DNA from: Dicyema japonicum
Taxonomy: Eukaryota > Dicyemida > Rhombozoa > Dicyemidae
Length of the DNA stretch: 64,000 nt
Assembly: GCA_011109175.1 (NCBI GenBank)
Contig: RDEW01000003.1
Location: forward strand, 434,001-498,000
Reading direction: 5' to 3'
Both the position numbers and the translations under genes were made by a program. Below the pieces are notes generated by a model, which saw only the letters and a program-made list of their open reading frames with translations, did not search any database and was not told the DNA's origin. Of the stretch, positions 13,263 through 25,805 are shown piece by piece; positions within the stretch are counted from its first letter, which is position 1, and the number at the start of each line of letters is the position of its first letter.

Positions 13263-14756
13263 GTGCGAAATTTTTTTTATTTATAGTTAATTATAAAATA
13301 GGGTAAAATTCATAAAAATAATAAATTATTTTAAAATTAATAATATTTTTACTAATAATGAAACAAATTAGAGCTTTTATCTCTTGCACACAGGATCGAC
13401 CTTTCGGATCTCTACAAAAGACTTGAAACAAAAACAGACTGCGTTTATATAACGCACTGGTTAAGCCTGTTTGTTACACAACGGGAGTACTTGGGGTTTC
13501 TCCGAGTAAAATTCAGAAAAACTTAAGTCTTTTCACCACACACGACTGGAACAAAGGGTGTTCTTCTGATGGTGCCACAGAATCTCCACAAACCGTTTAT
13601 GAGAGAATGAAGTGCCTAGTAATATCGGTTGAAATCACAGAAGTTTGATGGAGGTACTTTTGGAATATATTAAGGATGGACTTGGACGCTGCAGTCAACA
13701 TTATTATGGGAGACATTCTTTCCGACGTTCCCTGATTTTATAGACAAGGAAGAATTACCTTTCAGATGGTCCTGGGGGACCTCTAAAAGATTTGAAGGCG
13801 TCTCAGTGATGGAAATGACTTAAGATGGACTACGGAGGCTGCTTGTGACACGAACAAGTGGAGGATGACATTGTTTTAGTTTCATAGTGGTTAGAGTTTT
13901 TTTAGTTCACGATAGCTGTGGGCTTGATTCCTAACTTCACCTACCTAGTTGATAGACTCGATACAGAAATTCAGTTTAGATGAGCGATAATATTTTAGCC
14001 ATCCTACTACTATTTGTCTCTTCTTGGGAGATGTGTGGTCAAGCGTCTCTCGAGATCTCTCCATCGATTTGCATATAAAAAGTGAGCAATTATAGTTGTG
14101 CCAGTTTTTGCTAATTGTGTTAGAAGAATGATATTTTAACGACTGTTGATTGTCGTATCATCATAGTCTCCTTTAACACGTGGGAATTACGCGAGAAACT
14201 TAAAAATATTGAATATGCGAACAGTTTAGATTGTAATCTCTGATTGGAGAAATTAGAGCAAATATGATCATCTTTGATGCCCATAGAGTCGGATTATACT
14301 CATTTTAGTTCCACTGTTGATCGTGAAAACTGTCCATCAATGTGGGTCACTTCCTCTTGGTTGAGAAATGACGTTAAATCTTGCGTAACGACTAAAAGAC
14401 TCTCATTCCCACTTGGTCCCCTAACAACGGGTGATTCCATCTTCGCTGGTCGCTGCCATTTAATATGTTTAGCACCGAAAAGAGGTTAAGAGTTAATTAG
14501 CGACTAAGGTACACCCAATTACCGAGTCAGACTGAGAAGCCTCCTTGAAAGTATCACGTCCATCCATATCTGCCATTGTGTGAGCCCCCAGTGAATAGGA
14601 AAGAGAGACATCACTTTTGATGCCGGCCAAGCACGTCAGGACTGATTATTTTAATACCAGGCCACTCCCATAAATGATAAATGTTATAAAAATATTCAAA
14701 TTTAGTAAAATTTATTTTTAAATTTGATAAATTATTAAATATTTTTTAATACGTGG
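13263..14756. other. Intergenic spacer between divergent genes
   Basis: No conserved ORF. A piece resembling the 3' body of SINE family 1 (GCCGGCCAAGCACG) lies near 14622-14640. The A/T-rich flanks at both ends presumably hold the promoters of the carboxypeptidase and NELF-B, but I see no defined element. Confidence 0.4.
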
Positions 14757-16622
14757 ATGAAGTTATCATTTCAACATAAATAGTAGGAGATCTAATCCGG
14801 ATATTTTATTTGACGGATCAAACCACGTACACAGTCTTCTCTCCAACACTCAAAATCCAATTGAGACTATAAAAGAACTCCAAACAACTAATGTGGTGAA
14901 TCTACCCTCATATCCCTTCATCATCCAACTGTGTGACCAGTTTAACATTCGACGAACAGACATTAACAGAATAATATTCAAAATACTGGAAGAGCGCCTT
15001 ATTGCAAAAATAAATTCAATAAACTCAGAAGGGGACAAGCACTCCCTTGAAAGTCTTCATAAATTGGCCAAGAAGTACAGCAGGTGCCTGAAAGTGAAGG
15101 AACTCCAAAGAATACTTTTAGTCTGTCTTAATGGTCAGTCCAACCTAACAAAACAGCAGCTTGATATGTTGGGGGATGACTATGAGAATGTGAAGATGGC
15201 TTGTCCCATAGAACTTAAGAGACTGTTGTGGCAGAAGGTGTCCAACGGTATTTTCAAAACCGAAACCAAGGAGATTATAGATGGGTACATTTGTGAGCAA
15301 AACAGACGACTACTTTCTCTCCCCCACAACACAGTATCCTCTTATTAACATTTCTAGCCGTTTCTCAATTCGATCAAACAGGACGTACCTCTCCACGTGG
15401 AGCAACTTTGTGATCTGATTGGAGAGAACAGGAAACTTTACGATGAATTGGTGGATATCCTGAAGAAGGCGTACATGCAAACGGGGGATAATCTATACCC
15501 CACACTGAGAAGCCAGTTGACGATGGAGATGGGGAAAAGGAATGTAATATTAGCCCATTATTGCAGATCAGGGATGTTGTCTCGAACGACCCGTGCTACC
15601 CAATAATAAGGTCACTGAGATGTGCTGAGAGTGGGCAGTTTGATGCAAACTTTGTAGCAATCATTACGAACATGTTGACACGTGGTACAGAATCGTTTGT
15701 TGTTGGGTTATTTAAGTGTGGCGTTCGTTCTGTCGGATATTCATAATTATTACAGTCTTATACTCGGCATCCTGGAGTGCTTGGAAGAGCTCAATTCTAA
15801 GGGAAAACTTCCAAGGGTTAGGGGTAGTGTTATGCTAGGATAGCAAACACCTCTGCGACTTGGTTAGTCTTTTTGTGCTGTCCTCGAACTCCCAAGCTAT
15901 ATTGTCCAATAAAAAGTACTCGTCTGATCAGGCAGTCTTGTTTAATGAGGGTAGTGTAGTGTGATTGTGACTCAATGTCTTCCTACTTGGCTCTCCTGAG
16001 TGAGAACATTCGCTCAAAGACCAGACTGATTGCCCAGATGAAGCAAGCCAAATCAGTCGTTTCCTCTGTCCTCCCTTCCAACGTTGACCCCGCTGATGAC
16101 TCTCGGGTTTCCCAGATTGAAATTCCTTCCATGCTCCTGTCCCTCTGCAGGACGAAGAACTACGCGACGCGACTGCTTTATGCATTCCTGAGTACAAATT
16201 CAGCAGAAAAACTCACCCCCATATAATAATCGACATTATGAGATCTCTTCCTAGTTTTGTGAGCCACAGTGTATTTGACGTGGCTCTGATTCAACTAACC
16301 ATGCATTCCGCATTCACCAACTTCAAACTACACAATCGTGTGGCGAGTGATAATTTCTGTAGCTGTATATTCAAGAATTTGATGCCGGTACTGTTGGTTG
16401 TGTATTCCCAGTCACATGGTGATCAGGTCCTTTCCAGCCTCTTCCATATTTCTCTGCAAATAATACAAAAGTACGGCATGTTTATAAATCCGTCCACTCT
16501 CCCGAAATTGGTTGCTTTTTTCATAACTAATAATCACATGGTTTGTCTTTATGTGATTGCAGTACTCCTTTGATTATAGGGATTTCCAAACTTTGATAAG
16601 CAGTCTTAAATTAAAAATTTAA
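14757..16622 (+). CDS. NELFB: Negative elongation factor B (NELF-B/COBRA1)
   Basis: NELF-B is a subunit of the NELF complex, which holds RNA polymerase II in promoter-proximal pausing in animal nuclei. The predicted protein aligns along its length with the animal subunit. Matching blocks are IETIKELQTTNVVNLPS, LEERLIAKINSINSEG, ELKRLLWQKV, GENRKLYDELVDILK, HNYYSLILGILECLEEL, the LPRDS block, LQDEELRDATALC and IIIDIMRSLPSF. Start ATG at 14757 is inferred from a 22-nt intron immediately after two codons. Further introns of about 22-25 nt lie near 15334, 15544, 15695, 15811, 15931 and 16540, the last adding a short C-terminal exon to the TAA at 16620-16622. Near 16132-16150 the frame shifts by one base, where a 44-nt intron or a one-base deletion are both possible. 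It is not in an operon. Confidence 0.82.
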
Positions 16623-16629
16623 TTTATGA

Positions 16630-18415
16630 TGTTTTTACTAATTTTTATTTGTCCGTGAATTACTCTCTCTGGACTTAGAGTCATTCCCCCCCCTCCCCCC
16701 ACTATGTAGTCGCAAGTGCAAACAGAGGTAACTCTCTTGATGGGGATAGCTTCTGACAGGAGATGCTCAAGATCTTTTGGATTAGATATGTGTGCATCTG
16801 ACTGTTATTATTTTAGAACTTTGGTTTCCTACTTCTTGGAGTTCGTTACCTCGTCCAGGGTACCGTAGAGATTTTATTGCTAACCCCAAAAAAAGGAAAA
16901 CCAAGTAAGAAGTTAAATCTGCTAATTAAGTGATCCCGATGGTACTCAACAGATGTGCGAGGTTTCTGTAGTGTTTCTTTATAGTATCTACTGTTTTTTA
17001 TATACACAATACCATTAATCAAAATTTGGAGAGTGCGATTTTTTTTAAATTTCAGGTTTCCGCACCGCAGAGAATGAGGAAGCCTGAGCCATTGTTTCTG
17101 ATTGCAGACTGGTCAAGGGGTGGGGAGAACAATTGAATTGGGAAATTGGTTAAAAGACCATTTTGTTCTTAGAGAAATTATTTCGTAGTAATAAGCCAGG
17201 AGGTACAGGCGCACTCCACCGTCGGGTTTAGGACCTGATTGTATAAGTTTCCTAAGATTTTTTGCCATAACGTTTTTGACATGTTTAGAAAAAAGAGCAA
17301 GAGGTCCAAGGTCACTGAAAAAAGAAAGAAAACAATTTTATTTAACGATAAATTATGAGTTAGAGGGGATATTATTAAAGTCCTGCTCCTCGGCTTGGAG
17401 AATCATTCCAGTTTCTCTCTTCTCCTTTGTAACCAGACATGCCAGGTGTCCAATGGGTCCAAGCAACCGTCAAAAGAGACTTTTTACACAGAACAAGACC
17501 CCAAAAGTCACTCAAAGAATTCTTAGATGTCTCTATATGGGAATAAGTTCTCCATAATGTAAAATTCTAGCGTATTCTTTTGTCTCATTTGATAATGAAA
17601 GTTGTGTTTAATGGAAATATATTTTATTAAATTAATTTATTAATTCTTGATTTTCTTTAGTTTTTCTATTTAGTTAGTTTACGACTAAAATGGTTCATTA
17701 AATGAGGCTTGCAGGACTGCGGAAGTGAAAGCCTAGAATAATACGATGTCTCTTTTAGAACATTGGGCTCGCAATCATGAGGGGTAACTTCCATTGCGTG
17801 CTCAATGGATATATTCGAGATCTTGGCATAGAAACTAAGTTTATTTTAATAAATTAATTCAATTTAAAAAAAAAGTTTAAAATGTTTCTAGTTACGGAAA
17901 AAATTAAAAAGTTGATTTTAAATTCGAATTTATTAACTTTAATGGATTTTAAATTTTTAGTTGAGGTGGTGACGTCCATCTCTAGTTCGTAGTACTAGTA
18001 ATTCTAAATAACACTGAAGAAAGAATTTCAGCTTATGACTTTTAATGTGAGAGGAATCAGTTTTGAAATTCGAAAAAATCAGTTTTTCCAAGATCTACAG
18101 GATTACTGAGTGGTTCTTGCATGCCTTCTTCCGAACTGGATGAAGACATGGGGAATAAGAATTCTGTTTCTGGGACCTGAAAAAATATAGAATGGGTGTT
18201 GTGGTGCATCAAAGCATTACAATAGAAAAGTATTGGATAAATGAGTAGTCCCGATGTATTATTCAAGACAAAATTGCGGTTTTACAGGGCGTTTGTCTCC
18301 CCCTAAAATTCTGGAACGTGGAGCATTCACATTGGTACAAAATAAACTCCTACCACAGAAATCAGATATGGTCGCTGATCAGGATTTCAAAAAAGATTTG
18401 TAGCAAGGCTGTACG
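16630..18415. other. No recognisable gene
   Basis: Two short ORFs (17276-17557 plus and 18057-18266 minus) have no family resemblance and no conserved exon junctions. A homopyrimidine C-rich run lies near 16686-16700. Otherwise this is unassigned. Confidence 0.35.
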
Positions 18416-18419
18416 AAAT

Positions 18420-18560
18420 ATTCAATTCACTGCCGATTGGATTAACGGGAAAAGGGAGAGGTGGAAGTTATTGGACATATCCTAAGAATGGACCAAACAG
18501 TTCGGGCAAACAATGTTATAGAAGCTTACTTCCAGAGCAGCCATGGATACCGGACGTCCT
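18420..18560 (+). mobile_element. LINE C-terminal fragment
   Basis: A short segment reads KLLGHILRMDQTVRANN. This is the kind of GHxLRM block found in the C-terminus of several LINE reverse transcriptases; a related block, LKLFGHVLRMD, occurs at 59.37 kb. Frames are broken on both sides. Confidence 0.4.
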
Positions 18561-18889
18561 CGCTTACTCTCTTATTGCAATTCACGAAGATTCTGGGACT
18601 GTAAAGAAGAAACTTGAAAATACAGACAACCTAGATGTCCTCCGAAAAATCACCTTCTCAGGGAGAGTGTGGAAGAATCTAACATGGAAGATTGTTGTGT
18701 TGCATAAGAGACGAGGAGATAACTTTCTTTTGGTTGCTTTTTGGTGGTGATTTAGAGTAGAGTGATTTCTGTTGCTCGGTGGACCTATCAGTGACATTCC
18801 ATCAAAGCATACGACTCATAAGCGACAACTAACTTGAAATACGAATTGTTCGTCAAGTTGTAAAGAGCTGGCGGTTGTCAATCACTGCA

Positions 18890-19225
18890 TCAACCTGCAT
18901 AGCAGAAAATTTGTCCGTGATGAGGATAAATGGAAGAAAGCCTTTGACTCTGTCGATCGTGATTTCCCACATCAGATATTGCAAAAGGGGGAGATCCGAC
19001 TGACTTTAGAAAACAAATTCCCCAGTAGTCGAAGGAATGCTGTAGATGTTTCTGAGAGCAAACGCAAGTCCGCAAAGATAGTTGACCACCATGCGAATAC
19101 TGAAGTTCAAATACTGAACAGATTTGGTGGTGATGTGTTTAAATATCACTTTACCGGGGATAAAGACGACGAAGAAACTCGAAAGGAAGCGTCTGAGCTA
19201 ACCAATTTCTGGTCCAGCTTGTAGC
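18890..19225 (+). mobile_element. LINE reverse-transcriptase fragment
   Basis: The segment around 18930-18965 reads WKKAFDSVDRDF, a typical first catalytic box of non-LTR reverse transcriptases. It is followed by a poorly conserved 81-codon frame to 19222. No YxDD box follows in the expected place, so only a piece is preserved. Confidence 0.4.
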
Positions 19226-19229
19226 AATT

Positions 19230-20269
19230 TACAAATTCTCCTCTAATGGTCCCCATTGATCCCACTGCCTACCAAAAATGTATGGAAGAACGTGGTTTTA
19301 AATCTCGCTGCTGTTAATTCCGGTAGAGGGTTCTGCGCGTCTACAATTCTTCTTGTATTAACAATACCCCCATCATCAATGATTCATCATCGTGGAAGCG
19401 GATTGTCTTCAGTGATTCACACACAACTAAAAGAAAAGAGAAGGTTAGGAACACTCTGGATATCTTGGCCTCATTCTACGATTAATTAGCATAACTGTTT
19501 TTCCTTCTTAAATAAAGGGTGTCCTGTCTAAGAGGAGGTTTAGGTAATTATAAACATCATTAGTCTCGGCGGAAGGGCTGATATATAGGGTTTCCCGATC
19601 ATTAGCGTCACTAAATTTTTAAGGGTAAAAAACTTTTTTTTTAATTTTCTCATTTTTAGCACCTCCTCTGGAAATATGTAGTTTTTCTACGTGCTGAATA
19701 AATTCTAAATTGAATTGAGGAATGGCGAGTAAGGGGTAATTGAACATGAGATTGTCTGTATAATGATGAATACAAGATTATTAAGAATTCCCCCTTCATA
19801 ACAAGGATTTTTTAAGGATTCAAGAAAAATTAGTCATCGATGCAATTTCTGGTTCTGATGGCTCCTACAGAATATAGGAAGCGAAAAATCCTGAAACAGC
19901 TCTTCTTGTAACGTATTTATCAGGAAAGTGACGTTATTGGTCGGGAGGTTACGTAGTGGTCGTGAAACCCCATAATGATTATAATATCTAATTTTGGTCG
20001 ACTGACGCTATAAAATTGGATTTTTAAATAAAAACTACGTAGTCAAATTCCCCGGCCCTCAAATACCGTGATTACAATTTTCCACAAAAAAATTGATAAA
20101 TTTGATTGCGGTTAGATTGCGGTTAAATTAATTAAAAATTTTAATAAAATAATAGTAATCTGCGTCATCATGACTAATTTATATTAATTTATATAAATAT
20201 TTTTTTAAATATTTTCAAAATAGACAGTAATTCGATTTGAATTAGTTACTTAATCAAGAGCGGGAAAAA
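19230..20269. other. Intergenic, decayed repeat sequence
   Basis: I see no gene. The sequence around 19440-19700 repeats some phrases of 6620-6900 (GGAACACTGGATATCTTGG-like and TTCTTCTTAAAT-like stretches followed by a gene-less A-rich tract), suggesting two old copies of one dispersed repeat. Confidence 0.35.
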
Positions 20270-22105
20270 ATGAAATATATTTTAATAACTGGTGAAACTA
20301 CTCATAATGTAAAAACGGAAACGGTATGCAGCATCGGACTGATCCTCAAATCCTCTGGAGTTCCCATTACTGTGACCCAAATTAATCATACTAATACTAA
20401 CCTAGATTCGTCAGGTATAAATAGTTTTTAAGCAGATGTCGAATTTGCTATTCTTGAGGACGGCACGTGTTGCTTCCAAAACGTCGGGAAGTATGAACGA
20501 TTTCTGGACATTAATCTAACAAAGAAACACTTAATTTCTTTGGAGGAACTACAAAGGGAGAATCACATCCCCTGTACTTAGTCTACTAAAACCATAGGCG
20601 ACGGGAATTTGGCTAGCAAAGTCAATTCTCTTATATCCGAAATATCAACCATACAAGTGAGCGGGAAAATTCCTGAAGTGTGCATCATCGATGTAATATT
20701 TCGGAAATTTATCCATTTTTTGCATATTTTTGATTTATTTAGGTGAACGAGAACCCCAAGGATATAATCTTCCAGTCAATTATACAGAATTTCAGAAGGA
20801 GGGGATCCTCAACATTTCTTGCATTTTCATGCGCGTACAATTGGGGTCCTCAATATTTTAATTCCAAGGCTGAAGACGGCAAAGGCTATTTAAGCGAGGA
20901 CAACGCTGATATGGCATCTGTCTTGGATTTATTTTAGGTCGTTTTGAAGTGTTTCTCAAATGACTTGATTTTGGGGGAGAACTTTTCAAAGGTGAAGTCA
21001 TTTCGATTAAAACATAGATTTTTACTTATAAGGATGGAACTGACATTCTTCAACTCCCACAAGAACTAGTCAGACAAAATGTGGACATTTTTATTAAGCG
21101 AAAATTCAAAATTGATAATCAAGACGTCCTAAACTTACCTCAAAAATATTCGGATTACTGGTTCCACGTGTGTATGATTTTCCAGCGACTTACTGTCCCA
21201 ACAAGGGACTCCCATCGCCGTCGTTGGCCAATTCAACGCCATCCGCTCGTATTCAGCTGTACTGGATTCAATCCAGCACTCACTCATAGATTCCCAACAA
21301 AAGGTCACGATTAAGGTATTTGCATTAATTTCCTTAGAAAATAATTGCCTCCGATTTGGAGGAGGACGACAATAGCGAAAAATTCAAGACGGCTTGGAGT
21401 ACCCTAAAGTCTTGCAGGTTGGAATAATATTAATGTCAGAGGAATCATGGTTTGCGGAGGAAACGGCAGAAAAGGAGCAGAGGGGAGGGCAGTTGCCTCC
21501 AAATTTGCACGTGTTAATAAAATTCCGCATTTAGGTTTTTAGATATTTGTATAGAGTAGGGATTTGCTACGGAATGCAATTTGGCGTGATTGAGTTCGCC
21601 AGAAATGTGTGCGGGCTCGAGTTAGCGAATACTACGGAATTAGAACCAGATTCCTCTGAGCCTCTTGTAACGAAAGATGTTATCAAAGATTTCGAGGATT
21701 TTGGATTTTCAAAACAAGGAAACGAAAATTACGGTTCTAAGAAAGTTTTAATCAAGTCGAGTGATTCTCTGACAAGTAATATTTGGGGGAATAAACTAGG
21801 AAAATTGTTGGGGGAGGAATACTTATATCAACGGCATTTTAACCAATTTGAGGTTTTCGTTGTATCGAATTGCAGTTCAATAAAAAATACATTGATGTGC
21901 TGAGAAAAGCCGGGATGAATTTTGTTGGGTTCTCTGCCGATAGAAATGGCGTGGAGATTGTGGAAATACAAGGTAGTCGTGTTTTAATTCCGTAGATCAT
22001 CCTTTTTATATTGGAGTTCAGTTCCACCCGGAATATAGTTCAAGATTTGGGGCGGCCTCCAGATTTTACACTGAACTCATAATGGCGGCAAAGGAACATA
22101 GTTAA
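20270..22105 (+). CDS. CTP-synthase-family protein: intact glutaminase domain, degenerate synthetase site
   Basis: CTP synthase normally makes CTP from UTP, ATP and glutamine. The start MKYILITG and the blocks IGLILKSSGVPITV, GKYERFLDI.LTK, PEVCIIDV, VVLKCFSNDL and TPIAVVGQF align in order with the family. The C-terminal class I amidotransferase domain is well preserved: PHLGICYGMQ with the nucleophile Cys codon at 21565-21567, and VQFHPEY with His and Glu at 22025-22033. Unexpectedly, the N-terminal ATP loop (normally GGxxSGxGKG) reads GETTHNVKTETV, the acidic GGTVGDIES segment reads NENPKDIIF, and the KTKPTQ nucleotide-binding segment is absent. About a dozen introns of 18-26 nt plus one of 50 nt (20693-20742) restore a continuous frame, arguing against a simple pseudogene. 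It may be a non-synthesising paralogue. Confidence 0.82.
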
Positions 22106-22299
22106 TCCTCTATAATCGTATTTAATGTTTAGTCTAATTTTAAATTAATATTATTTATTGTCGCATGACATAATGTTCGGGAAAATTCTTAAGTTTGAAC
22201 ATCAACCAATTTTTACTCACAAAGTAAAAATCGATTTTTTGATTTTGAATAATATTCGATTTAAACCAGTTTGTTTTATTAAGGAAAGAAAAGAGAGTA

Positions 22300-22575
22300 A
22301 ATGGTTATATAGCGGCTGCCTTGCCTGTGTGGCTATTTCCTCTTAGGCTGGCGAGATTCGCTCAAATAATTAGCAGCGCTCACGAGGGTCTCCTGTTCGT
22401 GTAGTGATCCGATTCCCTAGACGACTCAAGAATTCCAGCGTCGCAGGCGCAAGGGAACCAAACGTCTCAACGGCGAGTGGAACAAACAGAAAATCCTTCA
22501 GTAGGACCGCGAAAATTCCCGTTTCATCTTCTCGGCCTTCTCAGCGGCAGAACAGGCTCCAGAGGCACTCTTTCG
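22300..22575 (-). mobile_element. 3' end of PHD/RT/RLE retrotransposon (fragment)
   Basis: The minus strand carries AAEKAEKMK, then FVPLAVETFG-like and LFERIS...LRGNSHTGKAAAI. These are the C-terminal blocks of the family (AADLAEKIK, FVPIAIETSG, RIGIAVIRGN). At least two frameshifts break it. The 3' UTR phrase after the stop matches the copy ending at 2337, so both belong to one subfamily. Confidence 0.6.
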
Positions 22576-22970
22576 ATTTAAATGATTATTTTTTAACTAG
22601 AATATGTTTACATGAACTTTCCCCCACAATAGAATTAGGGATTTGAGTTAGGGTTGGTGGTTAGTGTTACCGATTAGAGTTAAATTTATACAATTTTACC
22701 GAAATTGGAATCATTTCGGCAGTTTTTCGTTCTTAAAACACATCGCAATATCTCTAAGAGCATTAGGATAAGATGAGCACTTTGGCTGCAATAACCTTTT
22801 ACCATCTGGTAGATATCATCTACATTATTAACCATTTTGGAAGAGGACGCAAGTCTTCACCCCTGTAGTACCTTATCCGTTGCTTACTGATACGGGGGGT
22901 ACTTGCTATGGCTCGCCCTGTGTTCCTCGCTTCACAGTTCACGCATTTGAAAGACATGTCGCGAATGTAA

Positions 22971-23640
22971 TTAGGCACTTTTCTTTAAAAGTGCATCGAT
23001 GGCTGGTGTGGCCAAATCCTTGGTATCTGTAGTACTAGGTAGCTGATGGTCGTTCTCGGGCCACACCAAACCTAAAGTAACCAACTTTGACCTTATCGAG
23101 GTAGATCCTTTCTGTCTCAGCATAGGAACGTAGTCAAACCTTCTTGGTCTGGAAATTCTTCCCCTCGCTTGCGAAACGCTCAATCTTGTGCGGCGAGGGG
23201 AATTCTTGCTTATTTTATCCAGTAAATCATAATCCATGAAGTCCAGAAAAATTCCGAAGACTAGTACTACCGAATCAGCTGCCTTAGGAATGACCCGTGA
23301 AATGTTATGTGCCCCGGGCCCAAAAGGCACCTTATCATTCACCTCAGCTTCAAAAGCTCAGGCGTCTTCTTCATTTTTGGAACCCAGCAACAACTGGGAT
23401 TCTCCACGCTTAACGACTCTTCTTTTGCCACAAGCATCCAGAGTGCTTATGACACAGAGAAGCTTTACTACACAGGAAATGCGTGGCTCAACATATTGCA
23501 AGTAAAGCGCTTTTAGTACAGGATAGTTCTCAACTTTCCATAGTCCCGTTAGGCTTTTCAGAAAATTGATTTTTTCCACACATTTTCTTAGCAAATTTCT
23601 GAAATGCCGCATGAAACACACATTTGTATCGATGATCACA
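22971..23640 (-). mobile_element. LINE fragment (RT C-terminal region)
   Basis: The minus strand has KINFLKSLTGLW followed by ALYLQYVEPRISC, resembling the post-RT region of Jockey/CR1-type LINEs (LRKLTG...LALYxxYVxP). The next frame (22971-23342) continues without a recognisable domain. It is fragmentary and of a different family from the R2-like copies. Confidence 0.45.
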
Positions 23641-23849
23641 ACTAGGATTCTTTGCCATTTTTTAAATTTAAATTTTTAATAATAATTTTTTTTATTTGTA
23701 ATGAAAAATATTAAATGTTGGATTTTAATTAGAAAAATTAAAATAAATTGATTTTGATGCTGGGAAGTGGTTATCTTATCGTGTTCTGAAATCTACCTCA
23801 GCTCCCTGATAACGTCCTCTGGATCACTGTACTTGGATGAGGGTTCTCT

Positions 23850-24190
23850 GTCAAATAGCCAAGTGGTTAATTGGTTAAGAAGCTGAGGTGGTGATGTACC
23901 CCTATTGCACTACTTTCATGATGGATGAAATTATAACATTTTAGTTAACACGTGGGGACCAGTTAGCCACGACGAAGGTGATGATGTTCTTCACGAAATG
24001 TTTACTTAGCTTCATGATGGATAAAATCAATTCCTCGTCTCTTGTGAGGATGAACGAGGGGACGGACCCGGATTTTGAACTAAGGAATTCTGGTTCAAAT
24101 TCCGTTCAGCCAAAAATTGAAAGAACTTAGAGGATCATCTGTCAAAAAAGTGCACGTGTAGAGTGATAGTCACAACAACTAAAGTGATTT
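23850..24190 (+). repeat. SINE-like repeat, family 2
   Basis: The head reads AGCCAAGTGGTTAATTGG and is followed by GAGGTGGTGATGTACC and CTATTGCACTAC. Related heads occur at 50.3, 53.6 and 55.8 kb, with bodies ending in GGAGACATCAGAAAC-like sequence at 25.3 and 53.7 kb. It is probably tRNA-derived, although the B box is poor here. Confidence 0.45.
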
Positions 24191-24540
24191 AGTGAAGAGG
24201 CCGGGATGCGTAAGCGTCCCCTATGATCACAGCTATTTCGAGCCTCTGCCTCAACCAAAATCGTTCACGGGGTTCCCATCTCTTCGAAGCAAACGTTCCT
24301 GCAATATTGGAGAGACTCAAATATTTTCACCACGGGAGATTATAGTCTGAGGCGAAATCGCTGTAGTACAAGATCTTGTATTTTTGGGTGGACAAAATTC
24401 GAACCCGATCTAATACGTTGACATATTCTTTGTTAAAAACTTGGGGTTCGATGTCTTCTATTTGACCTCTCCAATGGAATTATTCAGTAAACAGAGGGTA
24501 AAACCAATCCCGTGATCATAACGCAATTCTAGTAGAACCA

Positions 24541-24735
24541 TCAAGGCAAAGTGATCCAGAAGACATTGGCGGGGAAGGCGAAGTCGAAGTCAGAGCTCGT
24601 CGCGAGGAAGCGACACATTCTCCAATTGGTTTTGAAGAAATGGATCCATTTGAATGTCTGCCGGGCATTGTGGTCTCTTGTGTTAGATTGATCAGATGAC
24701 GCCACTAGAGGAAGAAAAATCTTCAATCAACATGG
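24541..24735 (-). repeat. SINE-related repeat, sister copy at 34370-34565
   Basis: The plus strand reads GGCAAAGTGATCCAGAAGAC and, near the end, AAGAAAAATCTTCAATCAA. The 34.4-34.6 kb copy has both phrases in the same order and spacing. Each contains the GTCATNTGATC-type core of SINE family 1 on the minus strand and ends beside CACGTGG. Confidence 0.5.
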
Positions 24736-24739
24736 CACC

Positions 24740-25805
24740 ACGTGGACAATGTCAAATTTTTATTTATTTATATAAATGACAATTATGTGTAGTATTTTAA
24801 GATTGAGTAAAAAATATATATAAAATTTTGCAAAAAATTTTCTGCATTTTTTTTAATTTTGGAAAAAAACGTAAACTTTTTTGAATTATACTTATTGCCC
24901 TAATCTAATTCTATTTTTTCCTTTTTCTGCTGGAAAGTCCCTTGTCTGGAGCGCCATGTGTTAAGACACTACCGCTTTGAACAACCTCCCTTTGTGTGTT
25001 GCCAATGCCTGTTCACTCGCTGTGAAGGCTGAGACATTAAATCGCCGGAAGTATGCTGCACTCTGATAATCTAAATTGTTTCTCTCTGTGAAGTCACTGA
25101 AGTTGTGGGACACTCATCTTACGATTTCTTTAATAAAATTGAAACTTTATTTCAACCGTTAACATGGCCTTATTTTTTGATATTCTTTTCACATTACCTT
25201 TTGAGTCTCTTATCAGTGTAACAACGTGGGGAAGGCCAGGGGACTTTAGACTTGAGGGAATTAATGGGCATCACAAGGTTGAGGTGGCAACGTGCATTTA
25301 TTCCATGAAGTGTTCATAAAAATTCCATCTCTGGGACCACGGACGGACTTAAGGAGACATCAGAAACTCGAAATTTCTGAACGAGAAAGCGTCATGTGCT
25401 CCAAGTAGGTTTTTAAATCCCGTCCTCCAAATTGAAAGAAATCGGGAGATCATCCGACAGAAGCTGCTCCTATGGGAGGCTGGCTAATATTGATTCCATG
25501 TATGTTGCTGAATAATATGTAGTTGGGGTTGAATATGAGCTCTAATTCAAATGATTCAGTTGGAGTCATACCATAATTTATATAATGACACGGTGCTTTT
25601 TTTACGTGATAAACCATCACCATTTGTTGTCTGGTGACCCAGACAGCTTAACAGAGATGTCATAGCGGGAATCTGCGCAACGTCAGTGAGACAAAAGATA
25701 ATTTTAGCAATACTTGAAATTTTGAATAAACCCCTTTGATGTACTCAGACAAACACGAAAAGAGAATATTTTATTAGTTAGTTACCCCAACCTCACTAAG
25801 ATGCA
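24740..25805. other. No recognisable gene
   Basis: No conserved ORF. A SINE family 2 body with GGTTGAGGTGGCAACG lies near 25280 and GGAGACATCAGAAACTCG near 25352. Confidence 0.35.

Noticed and set aside
20270-22105. FACT subunit SPT16 as the identity of this gene
   Set aside because: No SPT16 block aligns; the start MKYILITG, GICYGMQ and VQFHPEY identify the CTP synthase family instead.
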